The notes: generated by a model not told the origin, from the letters alone. A stretch of DNA of 64,000 nucleotides from Betaproteobacteria bacterium (GCA_016183615.1 JACPEG010000030.1:44661-108660); one strand, 5' to 3'; counted from the stretch's first letter, positions 1-8,158 are shown. Numbers and translations are program-made.

Positions 1-129
1 GCCCTCTTGAAGCTCTTCTACCTGGCCCTGCGCAATATCAGCCGGAAATGGACGATGCCGATCCGGGACTGGAAAGCGGCGCTCACCCGGTTTACCATCC
101 AGTTCGAAGACCGGATGCCACAGCGTTAA
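1..129 (+). CDS. IS256-family transposase, C-terminal end (partial)
   Basis: The first 42 codons, open from the window edge to TAA, read as the C-terminus of a mutator/IS256-family DDE transposase: the stretch LYLALRNIS-type helix, then WTMPIRDWKAAL and a final FEDRMPQR are typical of that family's last residues. The 5' part lies outside the window, so I cannot say whether the gene is intact. A terminal-repeat-like sequence follows ten bases after the stop, as expected for the right end of such an element. Confidence 0.85.
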   Translation, partial: ALLKLFYLALRNISRKWTMPIRDWKAALTRFTIQFEDRMPQR

Positions 130-392
130 ACGAAAACCCGTTTACACAAAATCCCGGACACCCTCGGGATCTTGAGCGTAACGGTCCCGGCGCGCGTCTC
201 CCAGATGCGGTCCAGGTAGCCATTGCGGGAGTTCGAGCGCTCGGTGCTTCTCTCTCCGTAGCCGGCGCTGCAGAGCTCCTCGACATCGACGTTCATCAAG
301 CGCTGCGCGACGAATCCGATCACCTCGCGCAGCAAATCGACGTCGGACCCCTTCTCAATGAGCTCGGCCAATGCCATCCTGTCGTCGGTCAT
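126..392 (-). pseudogene. IS256-family transposase, N-terminal fragment
   Basis: The reverse strand encodes the start of a second mutator/IS256-family transposase: MTDDRMALAELIEKGS, then the family-typical NVDVEELCSAGYGER and NSRNGYLDRIWETRAG, ending at TLKIPR. The ATG at 392 has a good ribosome binding site (AGGAG seven bases upstream). Homology stops at about 162, exactly where the terminal repeat of the first element begins; the remaining codons to the stop at 126 are read through that repeat. The gene is therefore truncated after about 77 residues, most simply by insertion of the first element in opposite orientation. It cannot encode an active transposase. Confidence 0.8.
140..165 (+). 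repeat. IS256-family right terminal inverted repeat
   Basis: A 26-base stretch starting GTTTACACAAAATCCCGGAC, placed just after the transposase stop. IS256-family elements end in sequences of the GTTTACACAAAA..TGACA..C form, so I read this as the right end of the first element. The homology to a second transposase begins immediately after it, which fixes the element boundary at about 161-166. Confidence 0.65.
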
Positions 393-546
393 CGTGATTC
401 TCCTTTCGGTTGGTTGAAGCTTCGCAACTGCAACCATACCGAAAACCACGATGACCACCCGATTCCGGGAAGTCGCCGCGCCCGCCCTGCGGGCCGGGCA
501 CGGCGACGTAACCCTTCAACTCATACACCACGTCCGGGGACACAAG
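166..546 (-). mobile_element. 5' remnant of a second IS256-family element
   Basis: This covers the truncated minus-strand transposase start plus its upstream end. At 520-543 the minus strand reads GTGTCCCCGGACGTGGTGTA, which resembles the complement of the right repeat at 140-165 (GTGTCC, GGA and GTGTA shared), so the outer left end probably lies near 543-550. The match is imperfect and this boundary is inferred. It lies only about 25 bases beyond the stop of the TrlF-like gene. Confidence 0.5.
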
Positions 547-567
547 CCTACGGGCGAGCGTTTGGGA

Positions 568-3393
568 TCAGAATCCGTACTTGTCCAGCCGGAGCTTGAA
601 CGCCTTTTCTCCGCCCTCCATCACGGTCTTGATGGTGTCGCGGATTTCCGGAATGTCGATAGCTCCCTCGTTGGCAATCCGCCCACGGGAATAGTCGCCG
701 GCGACGCGATAGTCACACCACACAACGAGTTCGGAATCACCATTAACGACTAGATTTGCGTTGTGGCTTGAAAAGATCAACTGACGCCGGGTCTTCGCCC
801 GCCAGACCCGTGTCACGATGTCGAAGATGATCTGATTGTCCAAGTCATCCTCCGGCTGGTCGATGACAAGGGGCGGACCGGGCTGGTTTAGGAGTGTGAT
901 GACAAGCGCGGTTGCCTGCTGTCCGGCCGAGGCGTTTTCAAAAGGAATGTATTCCTGCTCTTTGGTCCGATATTCAAAGGTCGTTTCGTCCTCCAACGAC
1001 GTAAGCGCCAGCTCAAGCCAAGTCTCGGGAACAAGTTTCTCCGCCAGCTTCGCAAGGTCGCTATCGCCGAACCCGGACTGCGCGAGCGCAGGCGACTCCG
1101 GCCGTGCGGAGGGCTGGTCGGCCGAAGGCTTATAGTCCGCCAGCCTTTCGAGCTCATCGAGGATACCGTCCCACAACGCGATCGGATCGTCTGATTCCCC
1201 AATGGTTCGGAGCAGTTCCTCGATTTTCGCTGCGCGAAGGCCAGAGCCTTTCATGATAGATTTCATCTGGCTATCCACGGCGTTCATGTTTGCGCCGCGC
1301 AGCGCGGTTGCACGAATTATCCCGTCCGAAAGCTCTGTCAGCTTGGCGCACTGCTGCGCATAGAGGTCACCCCGCTGCCGGTGGAGTTGTCGCCACTGCT
1401 CGCGCAAGCTGCGGAATGATGATTCGGGATCTCCAAGGGTCGCTATCTCGCTCTCAGCCGCGCTAATGCGCTCACTGATCGTTTGGATCTTCTGCTCGAG
1501 GTCCGCGAGGGATTTCAATTGCGACTCATGAGACGAAGCCGCGTTCTTTGCAGCTTTGTAAGATTCATCGAAAGCCCCTTTGACGTTGACCCATTCAGCA
1601 CGCGCGGCCCCGTAATCGCCCTTGAAATTTCCTTGTGCATCGATGACCTCTGCGAGAAGATCATTCATTTTCTTCGCAAGCCCGGAAAGTGCCGTGACCC
1701 GCTCCTGAAGGACATTCTGGAGTTTGGAAAGTACGCCTTTCTCTGGATGGTCATCGAGGGAGACTTTGGGCTTGGTCGGCAACCCGGACAGTCGCTGCGA
1801 CAGATTCGCAGTCGCAGTCCGCAAGTCGCGGACATCACCGTCCCACTTTCCGACGAGTAGGTCCGCTTCAAGATAAATGGGTTGCTTCGCCAACAATTGC
1901 TGCTGCTCCGGAGACAGTCCCGTCAGCGAGTCACGAATGCTTTTCGCTTGCTTGGAAAGTGACTGGAGCGACAGCCGGTCTTCGCGAAGCGTCTGCTCGA
2001 CCGCCTGCTTACGACGGACGTGGCTGTAGATCTGCCGCAACTGAGACGCCAGCGAACGTATCTGCGCGTCGATGGAATCGAGCTCCGTCTTGATACCTGA
2101 TCGCACGAAGCGATTCAGCTCATCGACGCGATGGCCGACCCTGCTGAGCTGCTTCTGGCTGTAAGCTTGGATCGGAAGCAGCGTTCGGATGTCTTCCTTT
2201 GTGCACGGCTGAAGCTCGGCGTCACCAATGCGCAGAAGGATTTCTCCCGTTGCGCTCCTTCGTCTGACAAGGTGAGGAACGCCGTTGACTTCAAATCGGA
2301 TTTCCACGGTCGCCTCATACTTCTTGAGCGTGTTGTCTACAAGACGTTGCTGGCGAACGCCGACAGATTCGGTATCGGCTTCATCTTCGACTGCGTCGTG
2401 CTCATCACACAGCCCCCATCTGAGGTACTCAAGAATCGTGGACTTGCCGGTGCCCCGGCTACCAATGAGCGCCGTGTATTGCGGATTGAGGTAGAGATCG
2501 ACCGGCCCCATAAACTCGCTGTTTGATACGTGCAATGACCGGATAATGACGGACGGTAGTTGCGGGGTCTCTTGCGAGATTCGTGAATCTTGCGCAAGGC
2601 AGGCTTGCCGCAACGCCTCGGCGGTCGCCGTAGCCCACTTAACCCAAGTGGAACACTCCCCGAGATTGGCGTGATCTTCCGAGCGAGAGTCAGATGTCTG
2701 AAACAATGCAATGCGCTTGTTGCCGTACTTCTTGTCTTCGCCGTTCAGGATCTTGGCATCGCCGACTTTGCACTTCGCGATCGACCCATCAAGGTATCCG
2801 CCGACGCAGGGCATAGTTTTATATTTCTGCGCGACGCCATCTCTCAGGAGCGTCGAATTCCCGCCGCTGGTCACGTTCGGGAGGATGATGTAACGGTCCC
2901 GCAGGAAATCATGCTCGTCCAGCTTTCGTTTTAACTCCTCGAGCGTCGTGACGGAGTTGAGCCTTTCGACTTCGGCTGCCTTCGGCTCGGAATCAGGCGC
3001 GGGTGTGATCGCGAGCACAGTCAGAACTTGGGGCAGAAGCGTTTCCGGGAAATCCGAGTCGAGGATGAGGATGGCCTGACAAGGGACGTTGAGGGTCAGT
3101 TCAACTGCGGGGAATACGACGAGCTTTTGATCGGCCGGTAGCTCTTTGCCGCTGGCATCGGTTTCGTGCGCCGCCGCGTCTTTGATGTAAGGGAAGAAGC
3201 AGAGATCGTGATGATCGGTGATCGCAATGCCCTTGAGGGGTCGAGCGCGGCATGCCTCCACGAGCTTTTGCGCATAGGCCCGTCGATCCTCGGACGAGGT
3301 GTATGCTTTTCCCTTCCACGCCCGATCTCTGGGTGTATGGACCTGAAAATCACATCGGAAGAAATGTGCTCCCTTATCCTTCTGGTCGCTCAT
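568..3393 (-). CDS. TrlF-family PHP-domain / ABC-type AAA-like ATPase
   Basis: A 941-residue two-part protein. Residues about 10-270 resemble a PHP phosphoesterase (FQVHTPRD, then GIAITDHHD and FPAVELT supply histidine, aspartate and glutamate candidates for metal binding). From about 285 an SMC/RecF-like ATPase follows: Walker A GSRGTGKST near 312, a long helical coiled-coil-like middle, and a C-terminal ABC signature (ASAGQQ), Walker B (PLVIDQPEDDLDN) and H-loop (FSSHNANLV). This architecture is that of the TrlF-like ATPases, often found near restriction and other defence genes; activity here is inferred. ATG at 3393 follows GGGGA; a GTG lies four codons upstream. G+C is about 52-57%, below the neighbours, suggesting transfer. 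A SIR2 remnant and a restriction-modification pair lie upstream on the same strand. Confidence 0.8.
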   Translation of the reverse strand: MSDQKDKGAHFFRCDFQVHTPRDRAWKGKAYTSSEDRRAYAQKLVEACRARPLKGIAITDHHDLCFFPYIKDAAAHETDASGKELPADQKLVVFPAVELTLNVPCQAILILDSDFPETLLPQVLTVLAITPAPDSEPKAAEVERLNSVTTLEELKRKLDEHDFLRDRYIILPNVTSGGNSTLLRDGVAQKYKTMPCVGGYLDGSIAKCKVGDAKILNGEDKKYGNKRIALFQTSDSRSEDHANLGECSTWVKWATATAEALRQACLAQDSRISQETPQLPSVIIRSLHVSNSEFMGPVDLYLNPQYTALIGSRGTGKSTILEYLRWGLCDEHDAVEDEADTESVGVRQQRLVDNTLKKYEATVEIRFEVNGVPHLVRRRSATGEILLRIGDAELQPCTKEDIRTLLPIQAYSQKQLSRVGHRVDELNRFVRSGIKTELDSIDAQIRSLASQLRQIYSHVRRKQAVEQTLREDRLSLQSLSKQAKSIRDSLTGLSPEQQQLLAKQPIYLEADLLVGKWDGDVRDLRTATANLSQRLSGLPTKPKVSLDDHPEKGVLSKLQNVLQERVTALSGLAKKMNDLLAEVIDAQGNFKGDYGAARAEWVNVKGAFDESYKAAKNAASSHESQLKSLADLEQKIQTISERISAAESEIATLGDPESSFRSLREQWRQLHRQRGDLYAQQCAKLTELSDGIIRATALRGANMNAVDSQMKSIMKGSGLRAAKIEELLRTIGESDDPIALWDGILDELERLADYKPSADQPSARPESPALAQSGFGDSDLAKLAEKLVPETWLELALTSLEDETTFEYRTKEQEYIPFENASAGQQATALVITLLNQPGPPLVIDQPEDDLDNQIIFDIVTRVWRAKTRRQLIFSSHNANLVVNGDSELVVWCDYRVAGDYSRGRIANEGAIDIPEIRDTIKTVMEGGEKAFKLRLDKYGF

Positions 3394-3692
3394 GCAGTTC
3401 CCCACTCCGGGCTAATTCTGCCACTTTTTTAACATATTCTGGCCAAACTGGTAGGCCTGCTCGCGCAGCTACTCCGGCCCCCGCAAATAAAATGGGATTT
3501 GCCGCCTCGCCAAAAAACGCAACGATGCTCTTTGCAATGTCTGACATATCATTAAGGGCGGGAATTCGCTCTTGAAGTATTCGTAGGATCTGCTGGCCGC
3601 ACTTTCCTACTCTGTTTCGCTGTCGGTCTTTGGGTGATGTCCATCGTCTGCCGGTTCCGTTTCAGGTCGAACTTCACCGTAAAAAAAGCCAT
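3374..3692 (-). pseudogene. SIR2-like gene remnant (frameshifted and 3'-truncated)
   Basis: Two overlapping minus-strand reading segments. The first begins at ATG 3692 (MAFFTVKFDLKRN) and ends at TAA 3552-3554 after 46 codons. The second frame, open from about 3660, passes an ATG at 3547 (MSDIAKSIVAFFGEAANP) and reads ILFAGAGVAARAGLPVWPEY, which matches the nucleotide-binding start of SIR2-like NADase domains (GAGxS..AGLPxW), with alanine replacing the usual serine. It stops at 3374 just inside the TrlF-like gene, about 57 residues after the ATG, where a SIR2 domain needs some 200 more. I read it as a frameshifted gene whose 3' part was deleted. A short expressed peptide cannot be excluded. 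Local G+C is under 50%. Confidence 0.6.
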
Positions 3693-3757
3693 TACGCCAT
3701 GAAGCGACGTGTTCCAGCCACGCAGCCTTCGTACACTCGCAAGGAGCGCAGCACCTT

Positions 3758-4489
3758 CTACACCCGCTGCCGTACATAAGCCTCAGCCCGCGCCGTCAGT
3801 GATATCGCAAAGTTCCTGAAATTCAGTTCCTCCGCCGGCTCGGAGTAACTTCCTTTCAGGCCACCTTTGCGGTCGGACAACAGAAAACAAGTCGCGTCGT
3901 ACAGGCGCTCGCGCACGAGCCGCTCGCAAAAGAGCTGGTAGCGCTTCGCGTAGGAGGCGTCACGGAATTCCTCGAAGACCTTGAAGTGCGGTTCCTGCAC
4001 CGATACCGGCGAAGTTGAGCGGGGCTCGTCCTCCAGCAGCATGAAGTACCCGAGCCAAGGACGCTGGGAGGGTTTGAAGGCGCCTTCGCGGTAGGCGATC
4101 CACAGGTCGGTGGCGCTGCCCAGGGCTTCCTCGACGCGGTTGTTGAAGTTGTTGCCGTAGGAGGGGCCGGCCTGTGATTTGAATTCGATGCCGGCGAACA
4201 GATTGCCGTCTACCACGGCCACGAGGTCCCATTCCTTGGTGGGGCGGAAGAATCCCGGAATCACCGTCTGCTGGGTGTGGATCGTCGCATCGGGAATGCC
4301 GCTTTCCGCCAGCAGCGCGCGCATGAGCTTTACGAAGCCGTCCAACTGGGCGCCGCCGGTTACCGCGGCCCGGTTGCCCTGGTCTTTTCTCCCGGCCCGC
4401 GCGCCCTGGCGCTTGTCCTGGGCGAGGCGGGTTTTCCAGTAGTGGCGGACCGCCTCAGCCAGCCTTTTGTCTAGCGGTTTTTGGCTCAC
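3758..4489 (-). CDS. Type II restriction endonuclease, XhoI/PaeR7I family
   Basis: A 243-residue protein of the XhoI/PaeR7I family (PaeR7I itself is about 246 residues). Family members cut double-stranded CTCGAG. The PD-(D/E)xK-type core is visible: KEWDLVAVVDG with aspartate 88, and IEFKSQAG with glutamate 102 and lysine 104, followed by the family-typical GPSYGNNFNNRVEEA. The N-terminus is basic, as is usual. The gene starts 35 bases inside the 3' end of the methyltransferase gene, so methyltransferase is translated first and the nuclease is probably translationally coupled. CTCGAG occurs in this window (for example at 1495, 26281 and 39281), so protection is needed if the enzyme is active and has the family specificity. 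The specificity is inferred from family only. Confidence 0.88.
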   Translation of the reverse strand: MSQKPLDKRLAEAVRHYWKTRLAQDKRQGARAGRKDQGNRAAVTGGAQLDGFVKLMRALLAESGIPDATIHTQQTVIPGFFRPTKEWDLVAVVDGNLFAGIEFKSQAGPSYGNNFNNRVEEALGSATDLWIAYREGAFKPSQRPWLGYFMLLEDEPRSTSPVSVQEPHFKVFEEFRDASYAKRYQLFCERLVRERLYDATCFLLSDRKGGLKGSYSEPAEELNFRNFAISLTARAEAYVRQRV

Positions 4490-5468
4490 TCCCCTTCCCC
4501 TTAAGCCGGATGGTCGCCCCGTCGAACAGCGACGCGGTCTCCTGGTAGAGCCGCTTCGAGGCCATATCGAAGTAGTGGGGATCGATTTCCACGCCCACGC
4601 TGTTCCTGCCCCACCGGGCCGCGGCGACGCTGGTGGTCCCGGTTCCCATGAACGGGTCGAGGACCGTGTCGCCCACGAAGCTGAACATGCGGATCAGCCG
4701 CTCGGCCAGTTCCAGGGGATAGGGCGCGGGGTGCTGCTTGGTCGAGGCGCCGGTGACGCCGGTCCAGATCTGCTGGAACCATTGCTTGTGCTTGTCCCCG
4801 GGGATCACGCTCAGCACGCGAACCGGCAGCGTCGGCGAGCGGTAGCCGCCGGGCTTTCTTTCCATCAGGATGAACTCGATGTCGTTCTTGATGACGGCGT
4901 TGGGCTCGTAGGGCTTGCCGAGGAAGCCGCCCGATCCGTTTTCCACTTCGTAATTCGCATTGGCGATCTTGTGCCAGATGATCGGGGCGAGGTTGCGGAA
5001 GCCGAGGGCCCGGCAATGCTCCTGGATCGAGGCGTGAAGGGGGATCACGGTGTGCTCGCCGCTGTTCTTGCGGCGCGACAGGCAGACGTCGCCCACCACG
5101 CAAATGAGGCGCCCGCCCGGCACCAGCGCGTCTAAGCACTGGCGCCACACCTTGTCGAGGGCGGCGAGGAACGCTTCGTAATCCTCCACGTAGCCGAGCT
5201 GCCCCTCGGAGCGCCGGTATTCCTTGAGCGTCCAGTACGGCGGGGACGTGAGCACCAAGTGAACGCTCTCCGGCTCCAGGAACGGCATCGCCCGGGCGTC
5301 GCCGATGTGCAGATCGTGAACCGTGGGGATGCGGTGCACCGCCTGCTCAATTTGGGCGACCAGCCTCGGGTCCTTGGCGATGGCGGGCAGCGCGCTCTGG
5401 GCGTTGCCCAGGGCGCCCAGCCCCTCGGGCAGAAAGGCGGTCAGATCGAGAATAGGGGCGGATGCCAC
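4455..5468 (-). CDS. Site-specific DNA methyltransferase (beta class, TSPPYW)
   Basis: A 337-residue DNA amino-methyltransferase that should protect sites of the adjacent nuclease. The catalytic motif TSPPYW lies at residues 74-79 and the S-adenosylmethionine-binding motif DPFMGTGTT at 271-279, followed by GVEIDPHY; catalytic motif before cofactor motif is the beta-class order. SPPY is typical of N4-cytosine methyltransferases, though some N6-adenine enzymes of this class exist. The PaeR7I methyltransferase is, as I recall, a gamma-class adenine enzyme, so this pairing is unusual. The gene precedes and overlaps the nuclease gene on the same strand. G+C is similar to the core genome. Confidence 0.88.
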   Translation of the reverse strand: MASAPILDLTAFLPEGLGALGNAQSALPAIAKDPRLVAQIEQAVHRIPTVHDLHIGDARAMPFLEPESVHLVLTSPPYWTLKEYRRSEGQLGYVEDYEAFLAALDKVWRQCLDALVPGGRLICVVGDVCLSRRKNSGEHTVIPLHASIQEHCRALGFRNLAPIIWHKIANANYEVENGSGGFLGKPYEPNAVIKNDIEFILMERKPGGYRSPTLPVRVLSVIPGDKHKQWFQQIWTGVTGASTKQHPAPYPLELAERLIRMFSFVGDTVLDPFMGTGTTSVAAARWGRNSVGVEIDPHYFDMASKRLYQETASLFDGATIRLKGKGSEPKTARQKAG

Positions 5469-5554
5469 GGCCGTCGTGTCAGCGAGTTAAAGGGGGCGGA
5501 GTAGGTTTCTTCCGGGAAACCTTGGCGCCGCGCCATCCCCGCATTTTCTCACCC

Positions 5555-5935
5555 TTACCTCGCCCCCGCCCGCGCGGCGGCCGCGAGGCGCTTGTCGAGG
5601 GTCACTAGTTCCGCCCCGAGCGCCCGGGCAAGCCACAGGTAGCTCGCGTCATATGCGGTGATCCGGGCGCGCTCGGCCAACCCCACAACCTCGCCCTGGT
5701 CGACTTCTATGGACTCGATACCCATCTCCGCGAGGAGATGAAACTGGGCCACGAGCGCGTCGCGCTGCTTAGGATGGTGTTTCATCTTGGTGAGGCACAC
5801 GTTGGCGACCTCGAATGGCAGGAGTGCGGGGGCGGCCAGACGCGATTCGCCGAGCCGGGAGGCTAACGCGTCGGCCCCGGGCTCGGCAAACAGGACCGCG
5901 GCGACCGCCGAAGCGTCCACGACCTTAACGGCCAT
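5555..5935 (-). CDS. PIN-domain toxin (VapC-like ribonuclease)
   Basis: A 126-residue single PIN domain. The four acidic residues expected around the metal site are present: D7 in VVDASA, E42 in FEVANV, D96 in AYDASYL and D114 in VTLDKRL. Family members cleave RNA, often specific tRNAs, and are held in check by the antitoxin encoded just upstream. The ATG lies 11 bases inside the antitoxin gene, which is the usual VapBC arrangement. The target of this toxin cannot be told from sequence. Confidence 0.85.
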   Translation of the reverse strand: MAVKVVDASAVAAVLFAEPGADALASRLGESRLAAPALLPFEVANVCLTKMKHHPKQRDALVAQFHLLAEMGIESIEVDQGEVVGLAERARITAYDASYLWLARALGAELVTLDKRLAAAARAGAR

Positions 5936-6161
5936 CGCGGTCGGCCCGAACGATGGCGGCTGCCTCCTTGGGGGTTGCCAGTTTCCGGCGCCGCGCCTGT
6001 TCCAGCGCCTCGGCCGGGGTCAGCCTCCTGTTGCCGCTCACCGCCTCTTCGATGATGGCCATGAGTTCGCCCTGGAGGGAGCGGTGGTGGCGCTCGGCGC
6101 GGGCCTTGAGACGCCGAACCACGTCGTCGGGTGCGTTTTTGATGGAAAGGGTTACGGGCAT
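5925..6161 (-). CDS. FitA-like ribbon-helix-helix antitoxin
   Basis: A 78-residue antitoxin partner of the PIN toxin that overlaps its 3' end. The N-terminus (VTLSIKNAPDDVVRRLK) has the beta-strand and helix pattern of ribbon-helix-helix DNA-binding proteins of the Arc/FitA type, and LQGELMAIIEEAV forms the second helix. The C-terminal 35 residues are charged and probably wrap around the toxin. Members usually repress their own promoter, which would lie just upstream of 6161. No clear operator palindrome was identified. Confidence 0.8.
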   Translation of the reverse strand: MPVTLSIKNAPDDVVRRLKARAERHHRSLQGELMAIIEEAVSGNRRLTPAEALEQARRRKLATPKEAAAIVRADRDGR

Positions 6162-6450
6162 GGGGGTATCCAGTTTGGCGCCAGAATGGAGCTATTGTAG
6201 GGCTCGCCGACCCTCCGGGCAATTCGAAATTCACCGACTTGGCGTCTGATGTGCCATTTCGCTACCCCAAGCAAGGGTATTTTCCGCGGTCGGCTGCCAC
6301 CGCAGGACGGCGGGCGGACGGCGAGGGACGACCCAGGTGGCGGGTTCTTCCACTCGGTGCGGGTTTTCAGGGGTCGAAACGGCATTCTTCCTCGCAATGT
6401 CGGCACGTCGAATCCACAAAGATGTAGCAGGGATCGCTATCGCCTCGCGG

Positions 6451-6873
6451 TCACTTGCACTCCCCCACCCGCTTCCCGCTCCACGACTGGGTCATTTCCA
6501 TCGTCTGCTTGCCGTCCTTCATCCTGCTCCTGACGCTGCCGCTGTAGGAGGTGGCGTTCACCGTCATGGTGCCGGTGCCGGTCATGGCGTTCTCGCCCTT
6601 GCACTGGATGGTCCAGGTGACGGTGTTGCCCCTGGCGTCGAAGTTGGTGATCTGGCAGTTCCTGTCCTGGCTCTGGGGGACGGTTTTCTTTTCGTCCTGC
6701 AGGTCCTTTTGGGTGTAGCAATGGCGGATCGTCTGCGCGGGCATGGCCATGGGCATGCCGGCGATGTCGGTTTTCATGGTGACTTCCCACAGGCCGGGCT
6801 GCATCGGGGACGAGCCGGCGAGGGCGGCGCCGGTGATGAACAGGAAGGGCAAGGCAGCGAGCTTTGAGTTCAT
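6451..6873 (-). CDS. DUF3617 family secreted protein
   Basis: A 140-residue exported protein of unknown function. Residues 1-19 form a signal peptide (basic start, FLFITGAALAG). The mature part begins with the family signature MQPGLWEVTMKTD and includes MPAQTIRHCYTQKD and three further cysteines (NCQI, QCKG and the C-terminal GECK), so disulphides are likely in the periplasm. DUF3617 proteins are common single-gene periplasmic proteins in proteobacteria with no established role. It stands alone here, read divergently from the hydrolase gene at 6995. Confidence 0.75.
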   Translation of the reverse strand: MNSKLAALPFLFITGAALAGSSPMQPGLWEVTMKTDIAGMPMAMPAQTIRHCYTQKDLQDEKKTVPQSQDRNCQITNFDARGNTVTWTIQCKGENAMTGTGTMTVNATSYSGSVRSRMKDGKQTMEMTQSWSGKRVGECK

Positions 6874-6994
6874 ATTCGGACCTCCCCGGGGAACGGCGTG
6901 GGCGCATTATAGTCCTGCGGCAGGGGGGCGCCACGGGCGAGTTGCACCGGACCTGCTAGGATGAATTGAGGGCCGCGCCTCAGGATGCGCAGCC

Positions 6995-8158
6995 GTGCCT
7001 CCACTGCCGCCGATTCCAATGCCCAGGGTTCCCATCATGCTTGGCCCGGGCGATTTCAATCCCGAAGAGGTCCTGTCCTGGATGCGACAAGGCAGGGGCC
7101 TGCCCCACGCCTACTTCGAGCAGATGGACCGGTCGCGCCGCCTCCAGGGGGCGATGTTCGACGCCCTGGGGCTGGGGCCGGTGGAGACTCCCTCGCGGGT
7201 CGTGCTCTCGAAGCCATGCGTCACGCTGAAGGCCTACGGCGACAACGCCGCAGGGCCTGCGGCGCTCCTCGTGCCCGCGCCCATCAAGCGCGCCTACATC
7301 TGGGACCTGGCGCCGGAGCTGAGCGCGGTGCGCCGCTGCCTCGACGGCGGGCTGCGCGTCTATCTCGCCCAGTGGGAGGCGCCGGGGGAGGAGCAGCAGC
7401 AGCTCGGGCTCGACGACTACTGCGAGCGCCTGCCGCTTGCCTGCGTGGAGGCGATCGAGCGCGAAACCGGCGAGCGGAGCGTGTTCGTGCTGGCCCATTC
7501 CCTGGGTGGGACCCTTGCCACGCTGTTCGCCGCCCTGCATCCGGAGCGGGTGCGCGGGCTGGCGCTGTTCGCTTCGCCCATCCGCTTCGGCCCCGGCATC
7601 GGCATCTTCGGCCAGCTCGTGAGCGCCGTCCACGGCACGCGGGAATTCCTGGACCGGGGCGGGAACTTCCCGGGCTCGTTTCTCAGCATGGTGAGCTACC
7701 TCGCCGCGCCCGAGACCTTCGGCTGGGAGCGCCAGGCCGACTGGATTGCGAGCCTCGCCGACCCCGGGGCGATGCGCTCCCATCTGCTGGTGCAGCGCTG
7801 GACGCTCGACGAGATGCCGCTGGCGCGCCGCTTCTGCGAGGAGGTGGTGGAGTGGCTGCTCCGCGAGAACCGCTTCATGGGCAACCGGCTCGAGATCGGC
7901 GGGGCGAAGGCGCGGCCCGAGGACGTGCAGGCGCCGCTGTTCTGCGTCGCCGACCGGCGCTGCAAGGTGGTGCCGCCGGAAGCGGTGGTGCCGTTCTACG
8001 AACGCGCCGCCGGAGACAAGCGGCTGCTGTGGTACGGCGGGGACACGGGCGTCGCGCTCCAGCACGTGGGCATGCTGGTGGGGGAAAGCGCCCACCGCAG
8101 CCTGTGGCCGGACGTGCTGCAATGGGTCGGCCGAGTGGCCGGGGAGAAAGGCGGGTAG
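6995..8158 (+). CDS. Alpha/beta hydrolase of the PHA synthase-related group
   Basis: A 387-residue alpha/beta-hydrolase. The segment YLAQWEAP..LGLDDYCE resembles polyhydroxyalkanoate synthases (VYLIDWG..TLDDY), and the nucleophile elbow is AHSLGG with serine 169 where true synthases have cysteine. Candidate acid and base are D320 (CVADRRCKVVPP) and H357 (ALQHVGM). The serine makes it more likely a lipase, depolymerase or thioesterase-like enzyme than a polymerase. The start is uncertain: GTG at 6995 is longest, with ATG codons at 7019 and 7037 in frame; the family-like sequence begins near residue 20. The gene stands alone, and RAYT-type repeats begin 65 bases after its stop. Confidence 0.7.
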   Translation: MPPLPPIPMPRVPIMLGPGDFNPEEVLSWMRQGRGLPHAYFEQMDRSRRLQGAMFDALGLGPVETPSRVVLSKPCVTLKAYGDNAAGPAALLVPAPIKRAYIWDLAPELSAVRRCLDGGLRVYLAQWEAPGEEQQQLGLDDYCERLPLACVEAIERETGERSVFVLAHSLGGTLATLFAALHPERVRGLALFASPIRFGPGIGIFGQLVSAVHGTREFLDRGGNFPGSFLSMVSYLAAPETFGWERQADWIASLADPGAMRSHLLVQRWTLDEMPLARRFCEEVVEWLLRENRFMGNRLEIGGAKARPEDVQAPLFCVADRRCKVVPPEAVVPFYERAAGDKRLLWYGGDTGVALQHVGMLVGESAHRSLWPDVLQWVGRVAGEKGG

